The translations under genes were made by a program, and so were the position numbers. Shown in pieces: positions 12,853 to 25,111 of a stretch of 64,000 nt of DNA (positions are counted from its first letter, which is position 1; each line of letters opens with the position of its first letter). Source of the stretch: Takakia lepidozioides (lineage: Eukaryota; Streptophyta; Takakiopsida; Takakiales; Takakiaceae). The notes under the pieces were generated by a model, which was not told the origin of the DNA, did no database searches, and saw only the letters and a list, made by a program, of their open reading frames with translations. The DNA is taken from the NCBI GenBank assembly GCA_030704615.1, contig CM060733.1, forward strand, positions 62,434,001-62,498,000, written 5' to 3'.

Positions 12853-15690
12853 TTTCCTCCCCCACGCTAAAGGTTGATGTCCCCATCAAAGCTTCTTCCG
12901 CTTTTGAGGTCGCCCTTCGAAAACTTGCAACAGCTTCGATGCGTTTCCCATTTCTGAGGCACGCACCCCAAGATGCCTCCACATGATGATAGCCCTTCCA
13001 TTTGACGAGATACTCCGTTCTCAGTTCTTGAACTCCTCGACTTAAGTACTGCCTCACCTCTACTCAGGTTCATTTTCATGATCCAACAGCACAGGTGGAC
13101 GGACGCAACACTTGATGCCGATTTGGACGCGCTTCATCTTGAAGTAAGGCTTCAAAAGGAGACGTGAAATACTGGATGCACCTTGTTTGCCGACAGCTCC
13201 AATTCATACACACCTCATTCATAACCTTCAGGATGCGAAAGGGGAACGCAATACGGAGAGTCACTTCCAGAGGTAGGCTTCCGATTCGCAGGCCTTTTCA
13301 TTACGTACATCGCTTTGTAATGTTGATATTTTGCGAGCTTCAACAAACGCTCGCGTTCTTCCAGTACCGCTGCCACTGCCGGTTCCTCAACGTCCTGGGC
13401 GGCCCAACTTGTCGGCACCAGAGGTGCTTTTCCATAGACCAATACGAAAGGGGAAACGCCCGTTGCGGAGTGTTCTGTGTTATTATAACAGAACTCTACC
13501 GCGTCTAAAGTGTTCCACCAGTCTGATTGGTCTGCCGACACGGTAATTCCGCAAGAAGATCTGCGTCAATACGGAATTACTCTTTCCGTTTGGCCGGCGG
13601 TGCGCATCTTCAGCCTCGTCCCCATCTCTTCCAAAGTGTCCTCCAAAATTTACTCGTAAACTGTGGATCGCGGTCCGAGACAATTCCTTGGGACTCTATG
13701 AGGTTTTAAGACGTCGGGGCAGAAGTAAAGTCGCCCTGTCTCTTGCGCCATTGCCGTCTCCTTGGTGGGGATGAAATGGCCCCATTTTACTGAACCTATA
13801 CACCCACCACATGATTGCATCGAATCCTTTTGACAGCCGGCATAGCAGTCATGAAATCATCGATACGCTTTCCCAAGTGCCGCTCTGGAATCGGCAAGGG
13901 TTGTAACAGCCCCGCTTGCTTTTGTACTCGCTCCGGTTTTGTGGCATGTGGTGCATGTCTTGACATACTCCTCTGCCTCCTCCCTCAGAAATACTCTTTT
14001 TCAAGAGTTGCCGCAGTGCGCTTGGCTCCGCCGTGGCCCGCAAGCGGGCTATCATGGCATTCTCTCAAGAGAAGATCTCTGATCCCTCCCTTCGGCACGT
14101 AGAGACCGATCTTTGCTTATACCGGAAGCAGTCCATTGCAAGTGGAGGAATTGCGATTTAACCCCCCTCCTCAAGTCCTGAGCATCCGGACGCTGCGCCA
14201 GCTCATCTTTCTGGCAAGCTTCCGGATCTTCCTTTGGAGCGCCGTCTCGGCCCCTGTACACCAACAGGAGCTGCTGCTTTCTACTTAAAGCATCGGCCAC
14301 CACATTGTCACGTCCCGGTTTGTATTGGATATCCATGTCAAACACCGCCAAAGTATCTTGCCACCTAAGTTGTTTTGGGGGACAACTTGGGCTGCGTGGC
14401 AAAATACTTCACCGTAAAATTATCGTGAACACCTTCACTGGGTTGGAACCAACATAGTGGCGCCCAAAGCTCAAGACAGGCACCCACGCCTTCATCTCTT
14501 TCGCCGTGCGTCGGCCACCGTCGCTCCAATTCGTTCAGTTTCTTACTTTCGTAAGCATTGGACGTCCATCTTGCATCAGTACACCCCACAATCGCAAATG
14601 TCCGACGCATCTGTATGAATTCAGAACGGACGATCGAACTCCGGGATTTTCAAGACTGGGCTTCCGCCACCCGCTGCTTACCATTCAGGAAAAAGATTGG
14701 CCACACAAGGTGTTCCATACCCAGACTTTGGATTTACACAGAAGGTCTAACGGCCCCACGATGTTGGCGAAAATTTCTCACATACTTCCGTAATAGGAGG
14801 CGGCGAGTCCTAGGAGGATCGCACTCCCCGGACCGAAGTCGGAGGCTCCCAGTCCAAGATCGCCCTCACATTTATGTCATCCATTTGATCCCATCCTGTT
14901 GGTAATCACAATGCCCAGGAAACTCCCTTTTGTGACACCGAATTGCACTTTGAAGCTTTGGCATACAGCTTCCTTCCCGCAATTTCTGGAACACCCTTTT
15001 GAGGTGATCCAGGTGCTCCTCCTTGTTTTGAATACACCAAGATTTGTCGTGATGTCACACGATCACAAAGTCCATCCAACCACTCCTGAAAAAGGCTGTT
15101 CATCAGCGTGCTAAAGGTCGCGGGCTGCATTGGTGAGCCCAAAAGGCATCACCAAGAACTCATATGAACCATACCTTGTCCTGCAAGCGGTCTTCTCCTC
15201 ATCTCCTTCCGCACCCGAATTTGGTGATAGCCGGAGCGCAAGTCGATCCGGCTGAAATGAAATACTTCGCTCCTGCCACCGATGCGAAGAGGTCGTCGTC
15301 GATCCTTGGCAAAGGTACCGGTTTTTGATAGTACCTTATTCAGAGCCTGTAATCGACACACTCCACAGCGTCCATCCTTCTTGTCTGCAAATAGCAACGG
15401 GGCTCCAGAAGGTGACTTACTCGGCCGGATGTACCCCTTGACATATAGATCTTGAAGCTGAGTCTTCAGCTCGACCAACTCCTGTGCGCTCAACCGGATA
15501 GGGCGCCTTGGCAGGAGGTTTCCGATCCCGTATCACCTCAATCGTTGTGGTCAACGCCTCTTTCCCGGTGGCAAGCCGCTTGGTAAATCCTCCGGCATCA
15601 CATCCTGGTATGTCTCCAAAATCCCTTGATCCAATCTGGGCTCGGCTCCCCATCGCCTTCCCTTTCACTTCTTAATGTAAAGCAAAAACT
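12853..15690 (-). pseudogene. Broken pol of chromovirus copy 1 (RT, RNase H, integrase, chromodomain)
   Basis: Fragments in several frames match the intact-looking regions of copies 2 and 3: chromodomain (EYLVKWKGYHHVEASW) at about 12860-13060; integrase C-terminal part (VEFCYNNTEHSATGVSPFVL) at about 13215-13540; integrase zinc and core remnants at 13850-14100; RNase H at about 14365-14760; reverse transcriptase at about 14900-15500. The YIDD region is interrupted by indels. No frame spans more than one domain, so this is a relic. Confidence 0.85.
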
Positions 15691-17374
15691 GGGGCTCATG
15701 TGCCTCCTCCCACGGCCCACTCCTTTGCTGACAGAAGGTTTATTCGCCCTCCAACGGATTTGGGCGTTTCCAACACTCGGAAGACCTCGCCACCATTCCC
15801 ACAATACGGCAGCGGACTACTCCCTTGCCGGCCACTATGACCGCTACCGGATTTTGCTCAAAAAAGGTCATCCCCAAAATGAGATCCACTCATAGAATCT
15901 CTCTCTGTAGATGGTGAAGTTCACACGTCTTCCCAAATCCCAAGTTGAAGAGGAACATCAACGCAACCTTGTCGCCAACTTGTGGTTCTCCTTTGGCAGA
16001 ACGCACCTCAATAGAGGCACCCAAGTCCTTGTAGGATCACAGATTTTGTTGCCGTTGCCGGTGTCATGAAGGAGTGCGACGCTCCTGTGTACACCAACAA
16101 TGACACGTAAGTTCCGGGATATTATCCCATCCACCGAACAATAACTGACTTCTTTACGTAAGGCCGCGTTTCCGGATCGAGTTCACAAGAAATTGCCTAC
16201 CTTGCAAGGCATGGCCTGGCGACAAACCGCTGCCACAAAGCGACTGATGGTATCTTCCGAAAGCTCTGTGGTCGCCAGAGTCATGTTCAATTGCCAGGGG
16301 CTTCGTGCAATTCTGGCCATGTGCCGGGCCCCCGCAACTGAAACCACACTCCATCAAAGGTCGCCTTCTGTCAGCCATAGGCCGCTCCACACCGCTTCTT
16401 TTTGAAGCACCGGGTGCAGCCTGACTTGTGAAGGTCCTCCCTTCGATTTCCACGTGCCATTGTTGCAGCGTGGCCTATCCCACTTCTTTTCGATCGGAAG
16501 GCGCACATTCCCCCCGGGTCTTCTTGTGTAAGCCGTACCGGCCTTGTCTTTCACCCTAGGGAAATCGAGGAGAAACATTCAGCCCTCTCAATGCCTCGTT
16601 CAAAGGGGTTTAGTGGCTTCTCCTCAACTTCCGCCTAGGCCATGGGGCCAAGTCCCGCACAAAGTTGAAGACCATTTCTGGTTCTGCCATGTCCGCGCTC
16701 CGAGCAACAGCACATTGAAAGCCTGGACATATCCCTGAATGTCATAGGTTTGCTTCAAATTCCTCATCTTGTCCCGGGCAAACCAGCACGCGTTGAGGGG
16801 CACAAACTGCCTTTTCATCAATTCCTTGAACCCACTCCAATTCAAGGTTTCCGGGCTTGGACTTCGGTGCGTGAAGGCGTTTCTGCCCAACCATTGTTGA
16901 GCATAGCCCCTCTCAAATAGGTGGGAGCCACTTCAACCGGTCCTCGTAACTCAATTTGGGCCGACGGAAGTACTGCTCTAGATCCAGGAGCCAGGTGTGA
17001 GTGCCTTCCGTTTTCGGACGCCCTCGAAGGTGAAGGGGGGGTTCCTTAGGCTTCACCTTAAATTTGCCTTAGTGGAAAGGGGCATTAGCCGACGGAAAAA
17101 CAGGCGGGCAACGTGTGCCCGCCAAATTGCGCCAACAAACCCTTCCCAAAGAGGCTGGGGCATGGGAGGCATCTGTTGGTCGGTCGGAGCTATCAGGGAT
17201 TCCTCGGGCCCGACTCCTCAGATTCTCTACCGCTATTGAGCGGAAACTGTTTTCGGAGACATGCATAGCCTTCCTAAAACGACCGCCTCGGTGAAAGTCG
17301 ACCACATCGGGCTCCAGGAGGATCATAATATTTTGGGCAGTTTCGCTTTCGCTTACGGAATTCCCCGACCCCAT
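15691..17374 (-). pseudogene. Broken gag-protease of chromovirus copy 1
   Basis: The gag start corresponds to the ATG at 17372-17374 (MGSGN... in minus frame). Capsid sequence with [16 protein letters not shown] lies near 16780-16860. A degenerate zinc knuckle (one base change turns the standard CFNCGEPGH region into a divergent frame) is near 16290-16380. The protease region is near 16050-16100, with its DTGAS active site no longer in a continuous frame. Several one-base indels separate these pieces. Confidence 0.8.
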
Positions 17375-17428
17375 GATGAGGCCAATCCCATAGGACGATC
17401 GCGTACTGAACTCTAAGCTCTGATACAA

Positions 17429-18925
17429 GTGTCGCGCACCCACTTCGGTAAGCTCCCCTTCAAGTCATAGTTGCTAGCTTGTTGCGCGCGCCTAAATACC
17501 AACATGGAGTCGGAACCAACTTGGAGCTCGAGGGCTCACGGGGAAATAACGGTCCCCCTTTGAACTACACAAAGAACCCTCCACCGATTTGGAACCAGCG
17601 GGAATTCCCTTGGTAGTTTGGAATGTCGGAAAAGATCCCCACTCTTTGGTCGCTTTCCGGCTCGCTCGCTTACTGACTAGCTTTTGGTCCACCAACGGCT
17701 TGCACCGTTCTCGGGGTTACACTCCCTATATATATTCTGTAGCTGTCAGCGGGGGTTCACAAGCCAGCAATGCATTTTAGCAAACCAACACGAAAACCCT
17801 CGACTCCCCGGATGAGTCGCGGTGAGTCTTGGCCCACTCACCACGGCCCCTATGGACCGTGATGAGTCCCAAGACTCCCCACGACTCACAACCACGAGGC
17901 TCTCCCCCCCAAGGTGAGTCCTGTGCCACACCCACTAAGTCCCGCTAAGCTACCACCACCCCTTGGAGCCACCCCCACCGCAACCCGGTGTGCGGGGCTC
18001 ACATAGTGAGCGCCTCCGCCTCCTTGAGTGCCTTTTTTTGGGCAATCAAGGGTGCTTCAGCCCCCATACCCTATCGCTGACTGCTGCCCCCAACACAGAG
18101 GCATGGGGTTTACCTCATGTCTCGACCCCCTGCCCCTCAAGCAAAGGGCCGAGACAAACACCCCTACAACAGGGAGTCGATGTCCTCATCGACTTCGTCC
18201 ATTTGTAGAAACGAACATCCAAGTTGTGGACGTCCCACATCAAGGAGTTTGTTTCAGCACCATGGCGTCCAATGGCAAAGAACCAAAACCCCACACTTGA
18301 CTCTACTCTCCACTAGCTAGTTCAGCCGACTTCCTCCAAGTCCCGGCCAAGGGTGGAGCCTCTCCACCTCCTCCCAGTGCACTCTTTTTGGCCTACTTCA
18401 AGGCCAAGGAACGATCCTCCCCGAGGATCGAATCGCCTTACTGAAAAAACATTGCTTGCGACCGCTCATGATGCCGCTTTTGGCATCACCTGGAACCCTC
18501 TTTGACTAGGAAGATAACTTTGAACCAACCGTGCGCCCCAATCACTACAATTGGGTCCACCTTGGAATGCTGGCTTGAGGTACGGGAACACGCCGAAGCC
18601 GCACTACGACTTCGTCCCGAGGCTACACGATTATAGTACGTGAACGGAAGCACGTGGCTTCCCAAAGAAGGCGCAAGTTTCCTTGCCCCTCGGATGGGGG
18701 TCACCCGATTTTGGCACTACACAAACACACGATTAACCCAATTTACCTCTCCCACTTTTATAAGCTAGCATGCATTCTACACACTAGCCAACCATACCAT
18801 GCATCACCATTCCAAACAAAATAGGACGCACAACATTTGGAATCCGTTTCATTTATAGCACGTTTTGTACAATACAAGTTTTTGCAATCGGATTCCTAAG
18901 CTAGCTAAGCCGGGCTAAGCATGCA
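17429..18925 (-). repeat. Central LTR shared by chromovirus copies 1 and 2 (1497 bp)
   Basis: It has the same ends as the 11268-12852 LTR but lacks about 85 bp around 18660, where the GCACGTGGCTTCCCAAAG junction replaces a segment present in the others. It serves as the 5' LTR of copy 1 and the 3' LTR of copy 2. An LTR-internal-LTR-internal arrangement is the expected product of unequal recombination between LTRs of two copies. Confidence 0.88.
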
Positions 18926-20296
18926 TTTCCTCCCCCACGCTCCAAGGTTGATGTCCCCATCAACGCTTCTTCCGCTTTTGAGGTCGCCCTTCGAAAGCTG
19001 CGACCGCCTCGGATGCGTTTCCCATTTCTGAGGCACGCACCCAAGATGCCTCCATATAAGATAGCCCTTCCATTTGACTATCTCATCCATTTCTCGGTTC
19101 TTGACCACTCCTTGACGTAATATGGCCTCCACCACCCTCGTACTCAGTTCCTTTACATGATCCACAGCATCGGTGGCTGAAGACGCAACACTTGATGCCG
19201 ATTCGGACGCGCTTCATCTTTGAAGTAGGACTGCAAAGGGAGACATGGAAACTACTGGGTGCACCTTGCTGTTTGCCGGGCAGCTCCAATTCATACACTC
19301 CTCAATTATAACCTTCCGAATGCGAAAAAGGGTCCCACATACGGAGGTACGAACCTTCGGACTCACTTCCGGAGGTAGTCGAAATTTTGATGTTCAACGA
19401 GACCTCCGTGCCGTCTCAAACTTCACTCCTCCGCTTCCGATTCGCCTGCCTTTTATACCGTTTCCTAGCTTTGGCAATGTTGTACTTTGCGAGCTTCAAC
19501 AAACGCTCGCGTTCTTCCTGTACGGCCGCTACTGCGGTTCCTCAACGTCCTGGGCGGCCCAACTTGTCGGCACCAGAGGTGCTTTTCCATAGACCAATAC
19601 GAAAGGGGAAACTCCCGTTGTGGAGTGTTCTGTGTTATTATAACAGAACTCTGCCGCGTCTAAGTGTTCCACTCAGTCTGTTTGGTCTACCGACACGTAA
19701 TTCCGCAAGATCTGGTTCACTACGAATTCACCCTTTCTGTTTGGCCGTCGGTCGTAGGTCGGAAGGCGTGCTCATCTTCAGCCTCGTCCCCATCTTCTTC
19801 CAAAGTGCTCTCCAGAATTTACTCGTAAACTTTGGATCGCGGTCCGAGACAATATCCTTTACGTGGGTGAAGTAAAGTCGCCATGTCTCCTGCGCCGTTG
19901 CCGTCTCCTTGGTGGGGATGAAATGGCCCATTTTACTGAACCTATCGACCACCACCATGATTGCATCAAATCCTTTTGACAGCGGCATAGCAGTCATGAA
20001 ATCCATCGAGACGCTTTCCCAAGTCCCCTCTGGAATCGGCAAGGGTTTTAACAGCCCCGCTTGCTTTTTGTACTCGCTCCGGTTTTGTTGGCATGTGGTG
20101 CATGTCTTGACATACTCCTCTGCCTCTCCCTCAGTTTGGGCCAGAAATACTCTTTCTTCAAGAGTGCCGCAGTGCGCTTGGATCCGTCGTGGCCCGCAAG
20201 CGGGCTATCATGGCATTCTCTCAAGAGGCTATCTCTGATCCCTCCCTTCGGCACGTAGAGACGTTTTTGCTTATACCGGAGCAGTCCATTTTGCAA
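18905..20296 (-). pseudogene. Integrase and chromodomain region of copy 2
   Basis: Minus-strand frames show the integrase zinc region (HDSPLAGHDGSKRTAALLKK, 20048-20296), the catalytic core start (DFMTAMPLSKGFDAIMVVVD, about 19900-20000), DRDPKFTSKFW near 19830, and the chromodomain KWKGY stretch near 19060-19090, which is damaged. The second and third zinc cysteines are disrupted by an indel. Integrase joins the cDNA ends to the host genome; chromodomains steer chromoviruses to marked chromatin. The frame breaks at least four times, so it is inactive. Confidence 0.82.
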
Positions 20297-20302
20297 GTGG
20301 AA

Positions 20303-21415
20303 CTACGATTTAACCCCCATCCTCAAGTCCTGCATCACGGACTTCGCCAGCTCATCCTTCCGGCAAGCCTTCGGATCTTCTTTGGAGCGTCGTCTCGCCT
20401 TGTACACCAACAAGAGCTGCTGCTTTCTACTTAAAGCATCGGCCACACGTTGTCTCGTCCCGGTTTGTACTGGATATCCACGTCGAACACTGCCAAAGTA
20501 TTGCCACCTAAGTTGTTTTGGGGACAACTTGGGCTGCGTGGCAAAATACTTCACCATGACATTGTCCGTGAACACCTTCACTGGGTTGGAACCAACATAG
20601 TGGCGCCAAAGCTCAAGACAGTGCACCACCGCCTTCATCTCTTTCTCGTGCGTCGGCCACCGTCGCTCCACTTCATTCAGTTTCTTACTTTCGTAAGCCA
20701 CTGGACGTCCATCTTGCATCAGCACACCACCAATCGCGAAGTCCGACGCATCTGTATGTATCTCAAACGGACGATCGAACTCCGGGATTTTCAAGACAAG
20801 AGCTTCCGCCATCCGCTGCTTCAATTCAGCAAAAGCTTGGCCACAAAAGGTGTTCCAAGCCCAGACTTTAGATTTACACAGAAGGTCAGACAGCGGCCCC
20901 GCAATCTTGGCGAGATTTCTCACATACTTCCAGTAATAGGAGGCGAGTCCTAGGAAGGATCGCACTCCCCGGACCGAAGTCGGAGGCTCCCAGTCCAAGA
21001 TTGCCCTCACCTTCCTGTCATCCATTCTGATCCCATCCTGTGTAATCACATGCCCCAGGAACTCCACTTTTGTGACCCCAAATTCGCACTTTGAAACTTT
21101 GGCATACAGCTTCCCTTCCCGCAATTTCTGGAACACCCTTTTGAGGTGCTCCAGGTGCTCCTCCTTTGTTTTCGAGTACACCAAGATGTCGTCGATGTAC
21201 ACGATCACAAAGTCATCCAACCACTCCTGGAAAAGGTTGTTCATCAGCGTGCTAAAGGTCGCAGGTGCATTGGTGAGCCCAAAAGGCATCACCAAGAACT
21301 CATATGAACCATACCTTGTCCTACACGCGATCTTCTCCTCATCTCCTTCCGCCACCCGAATTTGGTGATAGCCGGAGCGCAAGTCGATCCGGCTGAAATA
21401 CTTCGCTCCTGCCAA
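20303..21415 (-). pseudogene. Reverse transcriptase-RNase H segment of copy 2, 370-codon open frame
   Basis: This is the longest uninterrupted retroelement frame in the 11-33 kb block. The reverse transcriptase core shows [14 protein letters not shown], the catalytic YIDD (21188-21199) and FLGHVI; the RNase H part carries [13 protein letters not shown] and later FTDN. The N-terminal RT portion lies in a different frame at 21420-21650, so the polyprotein is not continuous. The RNase H to integrase linker is also frame-shifted at about 20460. Confidence 0.85.
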
Positions 21416-22988
21416 CCGATCGAAGAGGTCGTCGATCCTGGCAAAGGGTACCGGTTTTTATAGTCACCTTATTCAGAGCCCTGTAATCGACACACATCCA
21501 CAGCGTCCCATCCTTCTTGTCTGCAAATAGCACCGGGGCTCCGTAAGGTGACTTACTCGGCCGGATGTACCCCTTTGACATTAGATCCTTGAGCTGAGTC
21601 TTCAGCTCGACCAACTCCCTATGGCTCAACCGGTAGGGCGCCTTGGCAGGCGGTTCCGATCCCGGTATCACCTCAATCTTGTGGTCAACTCCTCTTCGCG
21701 GTGGCAAGCCGCTTGGTAAATCCTCCGGCATCACATCCTGGTATTTCTCCAAAATCCCCTTGATCCAATCTGGGCTCGGCTCCCCATCGCCTTCTCCTTT
21801 CACTTCTCTAATGTAAAGCAAAAAACTGGGGCTCGTGTGCCTCCTCCACGGCCCCACTCCTTTGATGACAGAAGGTTTATTCGCCCTCCCACGGATTTGG
21901 GCGTTTCCGACACTCGTAAGACCTCGCCACCATTCCCACATGGCAGCGTGACTACTCCCTTGCGGCCATCTATGACCGCTCCGGATTTGCTCAAAAAGGT
22001 CATCCCCAAAATGAGATCCACTCCATCAATCTCGTAGATGGTGAAGTTCACACGTCCTTCCCAACTCCCCAGTTGAAGAGGAACATCAAACGCCAACCTT
22101 GTCGCCAACTGTGGTTCTCCTTTGGCAGAACGCACCTCAATAGAGGCCCCCACGTCACTTGTCGGAGTCCCAACTTTCGCGCCGTCGCCAGCGTCATGAA
22201 GGAGTGCGACGCTCCTGTGTCCACCAACAACGACACGTTAGTTCCGGATATTATCCCATCCACGAACAATAACTGACTCCCTTTACGCAGGGCGCCAGTT
22301 TCCTGATACAACTCACAAGAATAGTTGCCTACCTTGCAAGTCCTGGGAACCACCGCTTCCACCAAGCGACTGATGGTATCTTCCGACAGCTCTGTGGTTG
22401 CCCGAGTCATGTTCAATTGACGAGGTTTTGTGCACTTCTTGGCCATGTGCCCGGGCTCCCCGCAATTGAAACACACTCCATCAAAGGTCGCCTTCTGTCC
22501 GCCATAAGCCACTCCACCCGCTTTTCCTTTCGAAGCACCGGGTGCCGCCTTGACGTGTGAAGGTCCTCCCTTCGATTTCCACGTGCCATTGTCGCCGCGT
22601 GGCCTATCCCACTTCTTTTCCGGTCGGATGGAGTCACCTTCCCGCCGGGTCTTCTTGTGGTTCAGCTCCGTACGGCCTTGTCTCTCACCCTTAGGGACAT
22701 CCGAGAAACATTCAGCCCTCTCAATTGCCTCGTTCAAAGTCTTGGGTGGCTTCTCCTCCAACTTCCGCCTGGCCCATGGGGCCAGCCCCGCCACAAAGTT
22801 GAAGACCATTTCTGGTTCTGCCACGTCCGCGACGTCGAGCAACAACACATTGAAAGCCTGGACATATCCCCGAATGTCATCTGTTTGCTTCAAATTCCTC
22901 ATCTTGTCCCGGGCAAGCCAGCACGCGTTGAGGGGCACAAACTGCCTTTTCATCAATTCCTTGAACCCACTCCAATTCAAGGTTTCCG
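21416..22988 (-). pseudogene. gag-protease-RT segment, duplicate A, in copy 2
   Basis: Minus-strand reading from 22980: capsid C-terminal part ([20 protein letters not shown]), a CCHC zinc knuckle (CFNCGEPGHMAKKC, near 22430-22475), the protease site LLVDTGASHSF (near 22200-22230), then the N-terminal RT region. A 310-codon frame (22048-22980) covers capsid, knuckle and protease. Its capsid edge at 22988 joins directly to RT sequence of duplicate B, so this copy has no gag start. Confidence 0.85.
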
Positions 22989-24558
22989 GGCAACCGATCG
23001 AAGAGGTCGTCGATCCTTGGCAAAGGGTACCGGTTTTTGATAGTCACCTTATTCAGAGCCCTGTAATCGACACACATCCGCAGCGTCCCATCCTTCTTGT
23101 CTGCGAATAGCACCGGGGCTCCGTAAGGTGACTTACTCGGCCGGATGTACCCCTTTGACATTAGATCTTTGAGCTAAGTCTTCAGCTCGACCAACTCTCT
23201 GTGGCTCAACCGGTAGGGCGCCTTGGCAGGCGGTCCCGATCCCGGTATCATCTCAATCTTGTGGTCAACTCCTCTTTGCGGTGGCAAGCCGCTTGGTAAA
23301 TCCTCTGGCATCACATCCTGGTATCTCTCCAAAATCCCCTTGATCCAATCTGGGCTCGGCTCCTCATCGCCTTCTCCCTTCACTTCTCTAATGTAAAGCA
23401 AAAACTGGGGCTCATGTGCCTCCTCCTCGGCCCACTCCCTTGCTGACATAAGGTTTATTCGCCCTCCCACGGGTTTGGGCATTTCCAATACTCGTAAGAC
23501 TTTGCCACCATCCCCACATGGTAGCGTGACTACTCTTTGCGGCCATCTATGACCGCTCCGGATTTGCTCAAAAAGGTTATCCCCAAAATGAGATCCACTC
23601 CATCGATCTCGCAAATGGTGAAGTTCTCACGTCCTTCCCACTCCCCAGTTGAAGAGGGACATCGAACGCCAACCTCGTCGCCAATTGTGGTTCTCCTTTG
23701 GCAGAACGCACCTCAATAGAGGCCCCCACGTCACTTGTCGGGAGTCCCAGCTTTTGTGCCGTTGCCGGTGTCATGAAGGAGTGCGACGCTCCTGTGTCCA
23801 CCAACAATGACACGTTAGTTCCGGATATTATCCCATCCACGAACAATAACTGACTTCCTTTACGTAAGGCGCCAGTTTCCTGATAGACTTCACAAGAAAA
23901 TTTGCCTACCTTGCAAGTCCTGGCGACCACCGCTTCCACCAAGCGACTGATGGTATCTTCCGACAGCTCTGTGGTCGCCCGAGTCATGTTCAATTGCCGG
24001 GGCTTCGTGCACTTCTTGGCCATGTGCCCGGGCTCCCCGCAATTGAAACACACTCCATCAAAGGTCGCCTTCTGTCCGCCATAGCCGCTCCACCTGCTTT
24101 TCTTTTGAAGCACCGGGTGCCGCCTTGATGTGAAGGTCCTCCCTTCGATTTCCACGTGCCATTGTCGTCGCGTGGCCTATCCCACTTCTTTTCCGTCGGA
24201 AGGCGTCACCTTCCCGCCGGGTCTTCTTGTGGTTCAGCTCCGTACGGCCTTGTCTTTCACCCCTAGGGACATCCGAGAAACATTCAGCCCTCTCAATTGC
24301 CTCGTTCAAAGTCTTAGGTGGCTTCTCCTCCAACTTCCGCCTAGCCCATGGGGCCAGTCCGCCACAAAGTTGAAGACCATTTCTGGTTCTGCCATGTCCG
24401 CGACTTCGAGCAACACACATTGAAAGCCTGGATATCCCCGAATGTCATCTGTTTGCTTCAAATTCCTCATCTTGTCCCGGGCAAGCCAGGACGCGTTGAG
24501 GGGCACAAACTGTCTTTTCATCAATTCCTTGAACCCACTCCAGTTCAAGGTTTCCGGG
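22989..24558 (-). pseudogene. gag-protease-RT segment, duplicate B, in copy 2
   Basis: It repeats the order of duplicate A: RT N-terminal region at 22989-23260, protease (DTGASHSF) near 23780, zinc knuckle near 24010-24050, and capsid to 24558, where the sequence continues into the normal gag N-terminus. Scattered base changes and small indels separate A and B, so the duplication is not a recent exact event or it joins two different element copies. Confidence 0.85.
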
Positions 24559-25057
24559 CTTGGACTCGGTCGTGAAGGCGTTTCTGCCACCATTGTTGAG
24601 CATAGCCCCTCAAATAGGTGGGAGCCACTTCCACCCGTCCTCGTCACTCAATTTGGCCGCCCGGAAGTACTGCTCTAGCTCCAGGAGCCAGGTGTTGAGT
24701 GCCTTCCGATTTCGGACGCCCTCGAAGGTGCCGGGTTCCTTAGGCTTCACCTTAAACTTTGCCTTAGTGGAAGTGGCATTAGCCGCCTTCAACACGTCTT
24801 TCAACGTCCCGCCAAACTGCGCCAACAACCCTTCCAAAAGGCTGCCGGCATGGGAGGCATCTCTTGGTTTGTCGGAGCTCTCAAGGATTCCTCGGGCTCC
24901 GACTCCTCGGATTCCTCCCGCTCTTGAGCGGCCTCGTTTTCGGAAACATTCATCGCTTCTCAAACGGCCGCCTCGGTGACACGTCGCCCCCATCGGGCTC
25001 ACCAGGATCATCATCTTTTGGGCCGTTCCGCTTTCGCTTTGGCTTGCCCGACCCCAT
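24559..25057 (-). pseudogene. gag N-terminal part of copy 2
   Basis: The start codon is at 25055-25057 (MGSGKPKRKRNGPK in frame), followed by an acidic/proline-containing stretch and the capsid start (FKVKPKEPGTFEGVRNRKAL near 24730-24770). The basic KPKRKR run is a possible nuclear or RNA-binding signal. A frameshift separates the first about 50 codons from the capsid. Gag forms the virus-like particle in which reverse transcription takes place. Confidence 0.78.
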
Positions 25058-25111
25058 GATGAGGCCAATCCCAAGGACGATCGGTACTGAACTCTAAGCT
25101 CTGATACCAAG

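Larger units (their letters stand above)
11268..17428 (-). mobile_element. Ty3/gypsy chromovirus copy 1 (3' LTR plus internal region), decayed
   Basis: Read on the minus strand the internal region runs from a primer-binding site at 17416-17426 through gag, protease, reverse transcriptase, RNase H and integrase to a chromodomain next to the 3' LTR (11268-12852). This domain order plus the chromodomain defines the chromovirus branch of Ty3/gypsy. The 5' LTR is the shared central LTR at 17429-18925. Frames change every few hundred bases through small indels, so it cannot make its own proteins. It appears to be the most decayed of the copies here. Confidence 0.9.
18926..25111 (-). mobile_element. 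Ty3/gypsy chromovirus copy 2, internal region with a duplicated gag-PR-RT segment
   Basis: The primer-binding site (complement of initiator tRNA-Met 3' end, TGGTATCAGAGC) is at 25098-25109, adjacent to the 5' LTR. From there gag, protease and the start of RT are followed by a second copy of gag-protease-RT before the single RNase H, integrase and chromodomain. The extra segment makes this internal region about 1.6 kb longer than copy 1 (4.6 kb) or copy 3 (4.5 kb). Frameshifts are fewer than in copy 1, and a 370-codon RT-RNase H frame remains open. Confidence 0.9.
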
